A stretch of DNA of 64,000 nucleotides from Sapria himalayana (Eukaryota > Streptophyta > Magnoliopsida > Malpighiales > Rafflesiaceae). Both the position numbers and the translations under genes were made by a program. The notes under the pieces are model-generated. The model did no database searches. It saw nothing but the letters and a program-made list of their open reading frames with translations, and was not told the origin of the DNA. Positions 35,781-47,885 of this stretch are shown one piece after another. Numbering within the stretch: position 1 is the stretch's first letter; each line of letters starts with the position of its first letter. The stretch lies in contig JAREIK010000379.1 in the NCBI GenBank assembly GCA_029783825.1, positions 287,340 to 351,339 on the forward strand. Direction: 5' to 3'.

Positions 35781-36316
35781 ATAATTTACATAAAAGCATA
35801 AACAAATATAATTAAAAATCATAGCCAAATAATTACAAAATAAAGTCACAATCATAATCCACAAATTAATCAAAAATAATAAGGTATAGTTAAAAAGTAA
35901 AATAATACATATTAATAGTCCGAGCACCCTAGCTCAATACGTCCATCATGTGTCTGTTACATACCACCACACAAATTCACGCACAATCACTAGGCAAGGC
36001 ACAGCCCAGGTTAGAGTTTAAGAAAATTACAAACCTTGAAAGAATAAAACGCGTAAAGTTTTATAAACCTTCCCAAACATATTGCGTGAAGATTTTCAGA
36101 AGGGAGATTTTTATTTTGGTCCACTCCCAACAAAATATTTGAAAAATGATAACCAAAATTTTAATATTAAAAAATGATTTTTGGTGCACTGAATCATGAT
36201 AATTCTAAAACAGCCTCTCCCCTCTCTCGTCATTCATCTTTCGTTGATCTTCTTCCATCAATCCTATCCCATCGACCCTCTTTCCTTGCCCTCCTCCCCT
36301 CGCCCTCACCCTCGCC
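35781..36316. other. AT-rich then pyrimidine-rich sequence, no gene recognised
   Basis: 36210-36316 is C/T-rich with short open frames only. It resembles a plant 5' leader in composition but no coding exon follows; it is the left flank of the hAT insertion at 36317. Confidence 0.35.
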
Positions 36317-36831
36317 TAGAGGTGTTAAACAGACCGGGCAGCTTGGGCCCAGCCTGAAGCCCTGCGTGATTTAGGCGTGTCTGACCTAGCATTGCATGCT
36401 ACTATACCGTGCCCGGGTCTGTGTTGAGTGGATCCTCAACACAAATCATGTTGTGCTGTGCCGAGGGGCTTCGATCCTTGTGTCGTGTAAGGCACGGCCT
36501 GGGTGCGTGGTCGTGCGCACGGCACAGGCGACGACGTGCTGACCGATGCTATATGGCAGATGCAGTGATGCCCGATGGGGGATGAATGGTGGTGCCTGAT
36601 GGGTTACGATGGCGTGGAAAGGAAACCCTAATTTACTTTTTATTTATAACTTCCCGACCCGAACTGAATCGGCCCTAACTAGCCCATACTCTGGCTGATT
36701 TCGAGCCGTGGGTTGTGCCAGGCCTATCCTCCAGTGAACCATATTGTGCCAGGCAAAACAAACATGCATGGTTGGGCCTAAAAAATATGGCCAGGGCGGT
36801 GCGGCCCGGCCTAGCCCATTTGACAACTCTA
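36317..36831. mobile_element. Non-autonomous hAT-type element, 515 bp
   Basis: Left end TAGAGGTGTTAAACAGACCG; the complement of the right end reads TAGAGTTGTCAAATGGGC. An 8-bp target-site duplication flanks it: CCCTCGCC (36309-36316) and CCATCGCC (36832-36839), 7 of 8 identical. The interior is GC-rich with GGCACGGCCTGGG and CGTGCCCGGG words. Terminus and vocabulary match the ends at 1342 and 63820, so these belong to one family, possibly moved by the hAT transposase type seen at 1-440. Confidence 0.85.
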
Positions 36832-36846
36832 CCATCGCCCCTCAAT

Positions 36847-36941
36847 GGAGCTCCATGGAAGAGCTCGATGGAGCTCCAAGAGCATCTTGGAGGTCCTCAC
36901 TAGAGCTCATGGAGCTCCATCAAGCTCTTTCGTGGAGCTCC
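36847..36941. repeat. Cluster of four palindromic GGAGCTCC octamers
   Basis: Exact GGAGCTCC at 36847, 36870, 36911 and 36934, with further GAGCTC words between them. Spacing 23, 41 and 23 bp suggests a duplicated pair. Confidence 0.85.
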
Positions 36942-36996
36942 AGTGAGTGGCAAGAGGCAATGGGAGGGGGGAGGGGGTTGTTTGTGTATGTGCACG

Positions 36997-37029
36997 CATA
37001 TATATATATATATTTTATACATATTTTAT

Positions 37030-37066
<37 letters not shown>

Positions 37067-37067
37067 A
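36997..37067. repeat. Compound (AT)n-(AC)n-(AT)n microsatellite
   Basis: AT run, a TTTTATACAT doublet, AC run, then AT run. A (CT)n tract follows at 37103-37122. Confidence 0.95.
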
Positions 37068-37122
37068 GTTATAGTTTCTACCTCTTTTTCATTTCTAATC
37101 TCTCCTCTCTCTCTCTCTCTCT

Positions 37123-37825
37123 ATCTCTCCTCATTGATTTTAATATTGCAATTTAGGTATTAATGTAATTGTATTTAAATTACAATATGTGTGCATTGAT
37201 GTGATTTATATTTTTTGTGCATTGTATCTGTAGATTATATATATAATCATAACATATTTATAATTTTAGTGTGTGTAGTGTGGATACTGTTTGTTACTAT
37301 TTTTATATGAATGAATGTGCCGTAAGAAATTAGGCTCGGATAATTTTAAAGAATTGAAAGCTACGAACAAAATGTCCTCTTCGGTCCATAAATAACTATA
37401 CTATCATGTTGTTAATTCTAAGTCATTAATCCAACGAACCAATCCTATCACCTAAAAAATAATGTGGGAAAAGATCTCAAGCATTCACCCTCAAAATTCC
37501 ATGTTTATGTTTTTATACTGAATTTCTAATCTCTAAAGTTTTATATCCTATAAAATACATTTGGACTTAGTCCAAAATAAAATTTGGGCATATAGTAGTA
37601 CTTCATGGACTTCTAGTATGTGTAAACAAATATTTAGTATTTATCATTCAATTTAGCATTGCTGTTATTTGTACTTCATTTTCATTAGTTATATCTTTTG
37701 AACTTTTTACATTGAGTTTTTTTCTTAGTTTTAGGTTGTTAATTATTTGTCTTCGTTGTTTAATTAACCATTATTTTTGGTACTTTGTGGTTTCGAATAA
37801 ACCACTGTCCAAATGCCTTACCCCA
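37123..37825. other. AT-rich sequence without recognisable feature
   Basis: No domain or repeat boundary recognised. Confidence 0.45.
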
Positions 37826-38364
37826 ATAGTAACAAACTAAGTTGAGTTGAATGTGCTAATAAAGATAATAATAAGAGTAGTTTGTGTGATTATTTGGCTA
37901 TGTTAACATTATCGAGCAAAAGCAAAACATATAAAGATTGGTTTGTTATAATTTTCAAAGAAACATCCCATAACTAAGTTCCCTATGAAAATCAAAGGTG
38001 GGGCATGTGAAATTATTCATGTATGTAAAAAATGTTAGAAAAAGAAAACATATAAAAAACTTTAGTTAAAATTAAATTTTTATTTTAGCAATGCTTGCAA
38101 GAACTATTTGCGAAATCATTTTAGATTTCAGAATTTTTATGACTCAATTTTCATTAAAGTTAAAGTAAAAGAATTAATGGATCATGTAAATTAATGAAGG
38201 GGGTAAATCAAAAGATAAAAAAATAAATATAACATTCATATTTCCATATGTTTCTTCTTCTTCTTTCTTTGTCATCTAACTAATTAAGCACAAAAAGTGA
38301 ATTCACTTTGCGTGTACTATAAAAGCTTATGGAAATTTTTTTTGATATGGTAATACGCACGCGC

Positions 38365-38413
<49 letters not shown>

Positions 38414-38745
38414 TACTACGTACCAATTTTGAAATTAATTGTCTCGAGGAAGAATTAATTAGTGCATAATGATTGTAAAAGTTTGTGAAAAGTATTAGCA
38501 ACTTTGAAAATGTTAATATATTTTGCATTTGGAAAATCTTAGTAACCTTTGTTACTTAAAAATATCATAAAAAATAAATTAAATATCTTAAAGGTGAAAG
38601 ATTTAATATGATACAATTATTAAAATCTAAAAAAAAAACTTTTGATTTTGATAAAATCTATGGGAAAAAATGGAGATAATTATGCTTAAGGAGTGAGTAA
38701 TTGGGGCTGAAATTTATTAAAAAAGGTTTGAACTATGTATAAGTA
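37826..38745. repeat. Direct repeat pair, copy 1 (about 0.9 kb)
   Basis: Colinear with 41878-42775: GTAACAAACTAAGTTGAGTT, GAATGTGCTAATAAAGA, ACATTATCGAGCAAAAGC, TATTCATGTA, TTCTTCTTC, TTAAGCACAAA.AGT, TATAAAAGCTTA, a GT-rich tract and AATGATT downstream. Offset about 4.05 kb, same orientation. Possible LTRs of an unknown element with a 3.1-kb interior, but no TG..CA ends or coding sequence support that. Confidence 0.75.
38353..38411. repeat. 59-bp strictly alternating purine-pyrimidine tract, (CG)n(TG)n
   Basis: ATACGCAC, a run of about ten GC steps, then about sixteen GT steps without a break in alternation. Such tracts are the strongest Z-DNA formers. A second alternating tract is at the homologous place of the other repeat copy (42411-42467). 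Confidence 0.95.
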
Positions 38746-38879
38746 TTATTAAAAATTACAAGAACATTTAAAATTGATGTAAATTATATTTGAACAACTT
38801 ATAGTCCAAAAATACCTATCATACATTCAACAACCTTTTTTTTTTAATGTGGAGTTCTTAACTTTATTTTTTTTAGACA

Positions 38880-39340
38880 ATCAATTCACCCAGTTACACC
38901 TGAGAAATTTTCTGTCTACATATCCTTTACTCAACCAAGAAATTTTCACTTCTTATCTATCTCCATTGTTGATATTTCCAAGTAAAGATATGAGGTCTCC
39001 TATGTGTACTATAACTTCGGCAACAATATTTCTATTAGTGGTAGATACGTAGTAAATGTATTTAGTACTATTTTTTTTATCAATTATACCAATTGTGTCA
39101 TGCTACAAAGACTCTTGGCTCGCACTTCTTTGGGTAGCATGCCGCTCTAATGGCAATGGATAGGAATAATAGTTGAACAAGTATGATGGATTTGGAAGAG
39201 TATTAATTAGTGATGATAAACCTTAGTGGACTATATCACACATAATAGCTGTTAGGACCATGTCAAGATAGGACCATGTCATGAGGATCGTTTTAGTCAA
39301 TTCATTTTTTTGGTGGAAAAACAAACAAGTTCTATTTTTA
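38880..39340 (+). repeat. Unclassified repeat, copy 2 (paired with 15280-15730)
   Basis: Shared blocks as given for copy 1. Protein-like pieces are readable here too (SGLYHT, HFFGGKTN) but broken by stops. Family unknown. Confidence 0.45.
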
Positions 39341-41877
39341 TGTGTTTAACTAATGATGGTGTTGATGATCAATGGTTGCAACCAAAAACCAACTACATAA
39401 ATTGCTTCGTGTTTTAAAGGGTGTTTGTAGTAATAAATGACCAATTTGATTTTTTTGGGAAATGAGTACTACAAAAATATGAAGAAGAATTAATGGCAAG
39501 GAAGTATTGAACTTGTTGAGGAAAGAGAAGTGATGCATTTATTTGTGGAATCCAATGTGTCATGAGGTAGTGGAGTTGATTTGTAGAAAAAATAAAAGTA
39601 TTTTTATTTCAAATTTATATAGTAATTAAGAAAAATATATTCTCCTTATATTATCTTTTCAACATTACTTAAAAATAATTGTCCAAAAAAAAATCAAAGC
39701 TTGAAATCTTGAACCCTTTTTTAGGATGAATTTGGGTCAACCGTATCATTTCTCCTCCATTTTTTAAATTTTTCATCCCCACAGTCCTAATGCTATTCTC
39801 TCTCTATCTCTCTCAACCCTAAAATTCAACAATATTATATTGCATTTTTTTAAGAAATAAATATAACTTTTTTGTCTAAACAACAAATTTGTTATGGTGG
39901 GGAAACATGAGAACTATACAATTCAGTCCTAACCCAAAAGAGATTCTACATAATTTTTCTATCAAAATTCTCTCACAAAAAAAGTATATTTTTTGTTTCT
40001 CTCACTTTGACACAACTAACAACATATCATGAGAGATATGTTATTGAAGTCACTTGCACTACATATCATAAGAGAGATGTTGAGATTAAGTGATACTTCA
40101 AACAAGTGGGGTTGGAGCTTCTTTTATAGGACTCATGGACAATTGATTGTCATTTAAATAACTTTATTTGATATCTAATAGTGCCATAGTAATGGTTCTT
40201 TGTGAAATAAGCAACCATTGTGTATGTTGAGAGTCAGATCACAAGTTTGAGTCTTAAAGCCATCTTAGGCATTTCATGTGCCTCCTTTGGGTGGTACATT
40301 GGGCATACTTGTTAGTAATCATCACACTCGATTTCATCCGATATTTCAGACATTGTATTTGAAAATCTTACATTTTTTCTTAAATTAATATTAAATAATG
40401 TCATAAAAATTAAATTTACAAAGTAAAAATATTTAATGTGTGTTCTTGTGAAGTTTCATCTTGTGGATTATGCACTAGCTAAGATACCAATTATGATAAG
40501 AGTCAATTTTTTAGTTTGTATAGGTAGTATTGTTGACTTTATTTACTATATGAAAAACTTTTAAAATTTTAATTATCTGATAATTGCATAATAGAATATA
40601 TACTATAAATTTGTTTGCTGTTATTTGTTGTCACATGGTGGTATCAATTTATATACCAACTTGAATAGAGAGGCTTAGATCTTATTCTTTAAATTTTTAT
40701 TTTCATTTTCAATTTGCATTTAGTGTTGAACTCAATGGGTTCGACTTTGGCATGCATTAGGTGTGATCGTAATACAAGAATTTTTTAAGTGATTTTTTTG
40801 CCCATTTATTTTGTGTTGAGATGTATAAAATGTATATGATTTTTCTTTTATCTTTTTAACAATATTAAATGGTAAGTTTTATAAAATAGTCATGATATTC
40901 ATTATGGTTTTTGATTGTAACTATTTGACTATAAAATATCGTAGTTTATAAAAAGAAAGTAACTTATAATATAAAATGTTGACAATAATATGGGAAAAGA
41001 TAGTAACTTATAATATAAAAAGTAATATTGGTATTTGTTGAAGAAAAAATAAGAAAAACTATCCTTAATATTATCTAGTTCTGTTTAATATAAATTCTAG
41101 ATGACTTAGTTTATAAAAGTAAGATCTTATAAATAAAAATGATTGACATAGATTTAAAAAAAACATAGATCAGCTTGAATTGATAGTGACTAATGAGGAA
41201 TGGCATTTATTTGCAAAAATTAATAGAATACATGGCTCACGCAAAGTTAAATTAAAATGGAGAATACTCATAATCAATAACAATTTGTTTTAGATTTAGG
41301 AATAATGATGGTAATGATAAGATTAATTATTTGTGAAGCATAAATTTCTTATTTTGAAAATTTACGAAATAAAGATAAAATTCTGAACAAATTCAAATGA
41401 AACTCATCACGAAAAAATAGTTTTGGGATAAGTTGCGTGTTTGGGCTTCATAAACTAAATTTTAATAGAATTAGATATTCTCCTCCAGTTTCATCTTCAA
41501 ATAAGTTTAAGCTATCGATACTTCTAGTATAAATAAAATCAAACTTAGGTCATCTAGTATAAACTATGATATAGATTTTAGTTTTATCAAGTAAACTAGC
41601 ACATGTAAATAAAATTTTTTTATTTGTTTTATTAGTTAAGTGTCTAGGTTTTACTAACTAGGATTCTTCAATTAGTTCCTTATTTAGGTAAGTTCATGTG
41701 AATGATACTTCTAATTTTGATAGTTATACTTAGCAATTTAACATACTTGCAGACATTAATGTTTCATGAAATTAATTAACATGGCCATAATTTTAATTTA
41801 GAATGAAAGTCTAAATAAACTACTTGAGCCTTGTATTTTATGAGTCTCCAAAAATGTAAGTGTTATCAACTTAAATA
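39341..41877. other. AT-rich sequence without recognisable feature
   Basis: Lies between the two copies of the 0.9-kb direct repeat. No domain motif found on either strand. Confidence 0.45.
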
Positions 41878-42775
41878 AGTAACAAAATAAGTTAAGTTGA
41901 ATGTGCTGATCAAGACAATAATAAGAGTAATTTGTGTGATTAGTTAGCAAGGATAACATTATCGAGCAAAAGCAAAACATATAAGCATGAATTGGTATAT
42001 TTTTCAAAGATATCTTCTCAAACTAAGTTCTCAAACAAAAACTAAAGATGAGACTTGTGAAGTTATTCATGTAGACTGAAGAATTTGGAAATAGAAATGG
42101 CATAAAAAATGTTTGTTAAATTTAAAATTATAATTTAGCAATTTCTGTAAGATCTATTTGTAAAATTATATTAGATTTCAAAAGTTTTTATGTGACTCAA
42201 TTTTCATTATATATATGAACTATGATTTATAGTATTTGATTGCATGATTAAGGACTTAGATCAAAAGGTAAAAAAAAAAAGAAATGTAGCAATTACTTGT
42301 TATTTTTCTTCTTCTTCATCCTTAATCATCTAACCAATTAAGCACAAAGAGTAGATTTTTTTATAGGGACTATAAAAGCTTAGAAGTAGAATTTTGATAT
42401 GATAATACTAGTGTGTGTGTGTGTGTGCGTGCGTGCGCATGTGCGCGCATGCGTGCATGTGTGTATGAGTGTTGAAATTATATGTCAATGAGGTGGCATT
42501 TATAAGTGCATAATGATTTCAAAAGTTAGTCAAAAAAATTAACAACTTTGAAAATATTAATATATGATTTACATAGAACATTTTATTAACCTTCAATATT
42601 TTAAAAAATAGTAACAAATATATTAAAAATCTTTGAAGTGTAAGTATAATGTTTTAAAATTTTTAAAATCATTACAAAAACTTTTGATTTTGTAAAATCA
42701 AAGAAAAAAAAGAAACAATAATGTTTAATGGAGTAATTTGAGATGAAAATTATAAAAAATATTTAAACTTTGTAT
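41878..42775. repeat. Direct repeat pair, copy 2, with alternating purine-pyrimidine tract
   Basis: Colinear with 37826-38745. Its GT/GC tract at 42411-42467 alternates purine and pyrimidine without a break for 57 bp but mixes GCGT, GCGCAT and GTGT units, so it has diverged in sequence while keeping the alternation. Confidence 0.75.
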
Positions 42776-42849
42776 ATTGTTCTATACTTCACATACCAAC
42801 TTTTTTGAGTGATTGTATAAATAATTACCATTGTGCTTATACATATTTG

Positions 42850-44921
42850 AGTGTTTATTAAAGAGACTTCAATAAATATCTATTTTGATAGAATTTGATT
42901 AATGTTAGTAAAGTTATAGTTATTTTTAGTGAATTTAGTAGACTTGGTTGAGTAATGACTTAGAGGGGAGAGACATACTAGAGAGTCGTGATATTTACCA
43001 TATCATGGCTGGGGTGCACCTTCCATGATTTTATTTAGTAGTTTTGACATCCATTATTGGTCTTCATTCTATAAAACTAGTTATATAAATTTTGTATGTC
43101 ACGATTCTACCGTTAAGTTGACATAACTTTTTACTGTGTAACATAGTTTTCATGGCCATAATATTTTTTTGGAGTCACAACCTCACAATCTCTAAAACAT
43201 CCTTATAGATACAACCTAATTTTTATGTCGTAATAGCCAAGTACCCCACTTGTACAATTAGTCATAGTAATTTATAGTATTATGATATATTAGATACTAA
43301 GCCAAAATATCAAATATTTTGAGTTATGAAAATATTTTCTACCATGAATTATCATTCTAGAGAGCATTTACTCGTAACAGAACTTTTCCAATAACATGAC
43401 TTTATGCTCCAGTGAGAAAACAATAAAGATTGTCATATCCAATGCTATTACTCTTGTCACAACCATCTCCTAGTCATTCATGGTCATTATCAATACTATG
43501 AGTTTAAGTTCCAGATAAAAATTATCTCAGTCACAACATTCTTAATAGCATGATATCATGCAACAAAAAAGAGTTACTTGAGTCATGAAACTCATTACTA
43601 CTATGAATTTTATATTTCAAAGAAGATTCAATGAGATAATAAAGCCAATGTAGTGACTTCTAGCTTGGAGCATCATATGAATTCCTAAAATATAAAATTA
43701 ATACTTAGATAAATTCACAAAAAGAGGAGATGAGAATTAGATTTCAAGCCAAGACATGCAAAAACTTTATGCAGAGTGATTCTAACTCCCAATTAGGAGA
43801 AAATCAAAGGCAAATGAGAGTAATATTTAAATGGGATTATATTTTGCGACTTAGATCCTCACATTAGCTTTCATTGAGAACTTGTAATTCTATGGGATGT
43901 AAATCAAAATATCTCACACATATTCTTTCTCAATATCAAACAAAATTGAAATCTTGAGGTATTTTTTTATACTTGTGTAATAGTGATTTGATTTATAAAG
44001 CTTATGTTTGTAGTAATGTTATGGTTTGGATGTTGATGAATATAAATATTATTTATAACTAAAATTTAGGTTTTCCACTACATCATAGGTTTATGACTAT
44101 CAGCTATGAAGGATAGTGAAAGGTAAGTCATGAGACACACTCACATGGATGATAAAAAAGAAGTGATATCTCTTCGAATTTTAATACATGAGAAAAACCT
44201 ATATGTAAAAATTTAAGACTAAGGTAAATTCAATTATTATGAGTATGACACTTACAAAGCTAAAAGCACGAACATAATTATGACATAATCCTTATACACA
44301 TTCTAGAAGAACTTACTTTCAAGTGATGTGGTACGTAGTTAAGTAGAATATTTAAATGGTTTAACTTGGTGTGAGAGTCATGTGTTGGCTATGATGGATA
44401 ATGATAGTCATGTTATGCATATATGAAATTAGAGGAGACTAGTATGGTGGTGACAAACACGTGAGTCAATTCCTCGTGTATGACTTTCATATGTAAGATT
44501 TGTAGGAAGATATATATTAATTACCATGAGTATAGTGCTTATAAGGCCAAAAATATAAAAATATATAGTATCATATTATTTCTTATTCTTAAGACATTAA
44601 AGATTAGAAGAAAGAAATCTATACTCAAAATAATTATCAATGGTAGTTGATGCATTACCTAAAAATAAATATATGACTGACTCATGAAAAGAATGATGTA
44701 TGATTTTGATAGAAAAATATGATGAGCCCAAAAAGTCATCTATGTTTTAGTCACTTTTCCTGACATGTTTTCATGTTGAGGAAATAAATTGTATGGCTAA
44801 AAGAAAGAAATTCGCTATTCTCATGGTTTTGCAGACCTTCAGTTAGAATAAGTAAAATTATAGTAGAAATCCATGAAATTGAAATTAGTAAAGAAAATTA
44901 TGTCACGACAAAATCAACTCT
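42850..44921 (+). mobile_element. Athila-like LTR D, 5' part, interrupted by the CACTA element
   Basis: Matches LTR A-C in order: AATGACTTAG near the start, CACGATTCTACC..TAAGTTG, many spaced AGTCATGA/GTCACAAC words, AGATGAGAATTAGATTTCAAG, AAGGATAGTGAAAGGTAAGTCATGAGACACACTCA, GTGTGAGAGTCATGTGTTGGCTATGATGGATAATGATAG. The CACTA element is inserted at 44921/44922 with a TCT duplication. The LTR continues at 58872. Confidence 0.6.
44919..44921. repeat. Target-site duplication TCT, left copy
   Basis: TCT directly before CACTA; the same TCT follows the element at 58872-58874. A 3-bp duplication is the rule for CACTA elements. Confidence 0.9.
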
Positions 44922-44946
44922 CACTACAAGAAATTCACAGTTTACC
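44922..44946 (+). repeat. CACTA left terminal inverted repeat
   Basis: 25 bp starting CACTACAAGAAATT. Differs from the complement of the right end at positions 9, 15 and 19 only. Confidence 0.95.
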
Positions 44947-45520
44947 GACAAAAATTACCGATGGATTAAATTCCATTGGTAATTACCGACGAAATATCGA
45001 CGGAACAACACGTATTATTTTTTCCACATTTTTGCTACCATTTACCGACAAAATACCTTTAAATAATTACCGACGGAAGTGTTCCGTAGGTAATTTTCCC
45101 GCGATGTGTAGGCGCCAAATTTTAGGTTCAATTTATCGACAGAATACCTACGGAAAATTAGGCGTATTATTTTTTCCACATTTTTGGTACCATTTACCGA
45201 CGAAATACCTTTAAATAATTACCGACGGAATGGTTCCGTAGGTAATTTTCTCGTGACAACTTTTAGGTACCATTTACTAACTGAATACCGACGGACCATT
45301 ACCTACAAAAAGTTTCCGTTGGTAAATTTTACCTATAAATTAGCTATAGATTACCAACAGAATTTACCTATAAAGTACCTACAGATTACCGACAGATAGT
45401 CTTCCGTAGGTACATTAGTCTATAAAACATCCATAGTTTACCGACGGAAATGTTCCGTAGGTAAATTTTACCTATAAATTACCGACGAAAGTTACCTATA
45501 AAAATCTTTGAAGATTATCC
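44939..45520. repeat. CACTA left subterminal repeat array
   Basis: More than 20 copies of short words around ACCGACGGAA, TACCGACGAAATACC and TTCCGTAGGTAA in both orientations. A longer tandem block (CATTTACCGACAAAATACCT..TTCCGTAGGTAATTTT) occurs twice, about 140 bp apart (near 45050 and 45190). These are the likely binding sites of the element's second protein, by analogy with TNPA sites in En/Spm. Confidence 0.9.
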
Positions 45521-45660
45521 TTAATCATACTTAATTTAATTACACTTGAAAAATAATTTAACATGTACGTTATTATTTATTTAATTATTTTTTAAGATTT
45601 TTTAAATATCTTCATAAATTTTAGATGATTTTTAACTTATCAATATTTTTGTCCATCATT

Positions 45661-46122
45661 AGAAACGGAATATATTCTGTTTCTATTTTCGTTTATATTT
45701 CTAGAAACAAAATTCCGCTATTTTTAGAAATGGTATTTTTATTTTTAGTTATTGCTAATGTAGAAATTAACTAATAATTTTTTTATAATTATGAATTTTC
45801 ATTATTAAAAATCAGTGAAATTTAGATTTTGATAAAATTAATCGATTAATTTAACAGAAAATTGGTTGAAAATGAATTTATTAAACGGAGACGGAATGTA
45901 TTAGAAATGGAAACGGAATGAATTTAATTCCATCGCTATTAATAGAAACGGAATGTATTCTGTGTCTATTTTCATTTATATTTCTAGAAACAAAATTCAT
46001 CTATTTTTAGAAACGGTATTTTTATAAATGTTATTGCTAATGTAGAACTTAACTAATAAATTTTTTTTTATAATTATTAATTTTCATTATTAAAAATAAG
46101 TGAAAAATGGATTTTGATAACA
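45661..46122. repeat. Direct duplication inside the CACTA element
   Basis: 45661-45836 and 45953-46122 are homologous (AGAAACGGAATATATTCTGT / AGAAACGGAATGTATTCTGT; TTATTGCTAATGTAGAA; AACTAATAA), offset about 292 bp. No coding sequence. Confidence 0.8.
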
Positions 46123-46199
46123 TTGATTATTTTAACATATTTTTTTACATACGGAATATAATTTTTTTACATATAATTGACATCCCTGTGATTCATGTT

Positions 46200-47292
46200 A
46201 ATACATCAAATTAATAGCATATATAAATATGATTTTTACACACAACAGCATGTTATTTAATATTTTACCACAATAACACACAAAATGGCCCTATTCTCGC
46301 ACCCACATAAAACAGGGCACCTCTTGAACATTTACGGTTCGTTATCGAATTTTTTAGGATACCAAAACACATCACAAAACCCAAAGATATCAATCCCGGG
46401 ATCAAAACCAAACCTCATCACAATCAGGACTACCCGAAAATAGTCCCGAAAATTAAATCCGGACTATCTGCAAACAATCCCAAATTTTAGCTCGAACTGT
46501 GAGAAAACAGTCCTAACATTCAGCCCAAACTATCCGAAAGTAGTCCCAAAAATTCTTAAAAATTCCTACACTCAGTCCAAAAATTGGATGACTGAAATTT
46601 ATGGCATTTCACGGCCTCTAAGCCAATCCCAAACCATTAAATAGCCTTTATGATAGAAATAACACAAGTAAGAAAATTTCATATCTCATAGAGTTTGACG
46701 AAACTCCCTTATTTTGGTGCCCACGCCTAGCTCTCAATGCTTGGATAAACTTTGCCTCTTGCTTCGATGAAATTCTACGATCCAATTTATGTAGATTTAA
46801 GAAAAAAGCAAAAAAAAATAAAAAAATAAAAAAATTATTTGTGCACGCCCCCTCTCTCTCTCTCTCTCTTCGTCATTGGACTTTTCTTTTTGGTTTTTGG
46901 TATTTATCCTTTATGTATTTATTTTATTTTATTATATTATTATTTGAATACATGACTCATATTATCTCATTCAAATCTGTTTATGTCCCAAAACAATTTA
47001 TTTCTTTTCAGTTCACTTTATTTTAAATGAACTTAGCTCAAGTAAATTCCTAACTTTTGAGATTTTCATAAAAATCTCGTCTCTGAAGTCACTAGCGACT
47101 TATCACCCAGAAAATCATAAAATATTCTAATTGTCTCAGAATTCGACGAAATTTTTCTGGGTCACTAGATTTCACAAGACAAATTTAACGGCTCAGTCCG
47201 TTTCATCATCCGAGATCTAGAAAATTTTCGGTTTTCAACCAAAATTACCATTTTACCCTTTTTCAAAATTTTGGATTTTTTGGGATTTCACA
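46200..47292 (-). mobile_element. Probable solo gypsy LTR inside the CACTA element
   Basis: Inferred. On the minus strand the segment would begin TGTGAAATCCCAAAAAATCC at 47292, a start typical of plant chromovirus LTRs. It contains LTR-like stretches (TTTGCCTCTTGCTTCGATGAAATTCTACGATCC on the plus strand around 46756, given here in part only), a (CT)n run at 46851-46868 and repeated ATAGTCCC words. The other end is not resolved (somewhere near 46180-46260) and no target duplication was identified. Confidence 0.35.
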
Positions 47293-47329
47293 TTGAGACA
47301 GTATTCATGCACCGAATTTTCAGTTTATT

Positions 47330-47885
47330 TATATATATATATATAAATAAATAAATAAATATATATATATATATATAAAATTAAACCTTTTAATTATATT
47401 ACAGTAAATTGTCTCATTTAGACTTGAATTAGGCTGAATGCACTATTATTTGAACTATATATGATGAACTGGTGTTTATATATATATAAGTATTATATTA
47501 TTAGAAATTTATCTTATTATATTATCCCATTAATATAAATATAATATAATATCTTATAATTTCATATTTTATATATAATGAACTTCTAACACTTGTACGT
47601 TTTTAACCCACAATATAATATATATGTAAGTATTATATTATTATATATTTATCTTATTATATTATCCCATTAATATAAATACAATATAATATCTTATAAT
47701 TTCATATTTTATATGTAACAAACTTCTGACACTTGTACGTTTCTAGCCCACAATATAATATCTTATAATTTCATATTTTATATATAATCAACTTCTGACA
47801 CTTCTACGTTTTTAGCCAACATATAATATCTTATAATTTAATATTTTATATATAATGAACTTCTGACAGTTGTACGTTTTTAGCC
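47330..47885. repeat. (AT)n tract and AT-rich minisatellite
   Basis: 47331-47378 is an AT/AAAT microsatellite. From 47547 a unit of 67-69 bp (ATAATATCTTATAATTTC..ACTTCTGACACTTGTACG) occurs four times, starting at about 47547, 47687, 47756 and 47823. The first two are separated by an extra 70 bp that is itself duplicated, giving a higher-order 140-bp period. Confidence 0.85.

Noticed and set aside
36744..37067. 107-codon plus-strand open frame
   Set aside because: It begins inside the hAT right end, crosses the insertion boundary and target duplication at 36831-36839 and ends in an AT/AC microsatellite; not a gene.
38280..38528. 82-codon minus-strand open frame with His-Thr and Arg-Ala repeats
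   Set aside because: Product of the (CG)n(TG)n tract only.
44873..45399. Overlapping plus-strand open frames of 113 and 71 codons
   Set aside because: They are the CACTA subterminal repeats read through; the first starts outside the element.
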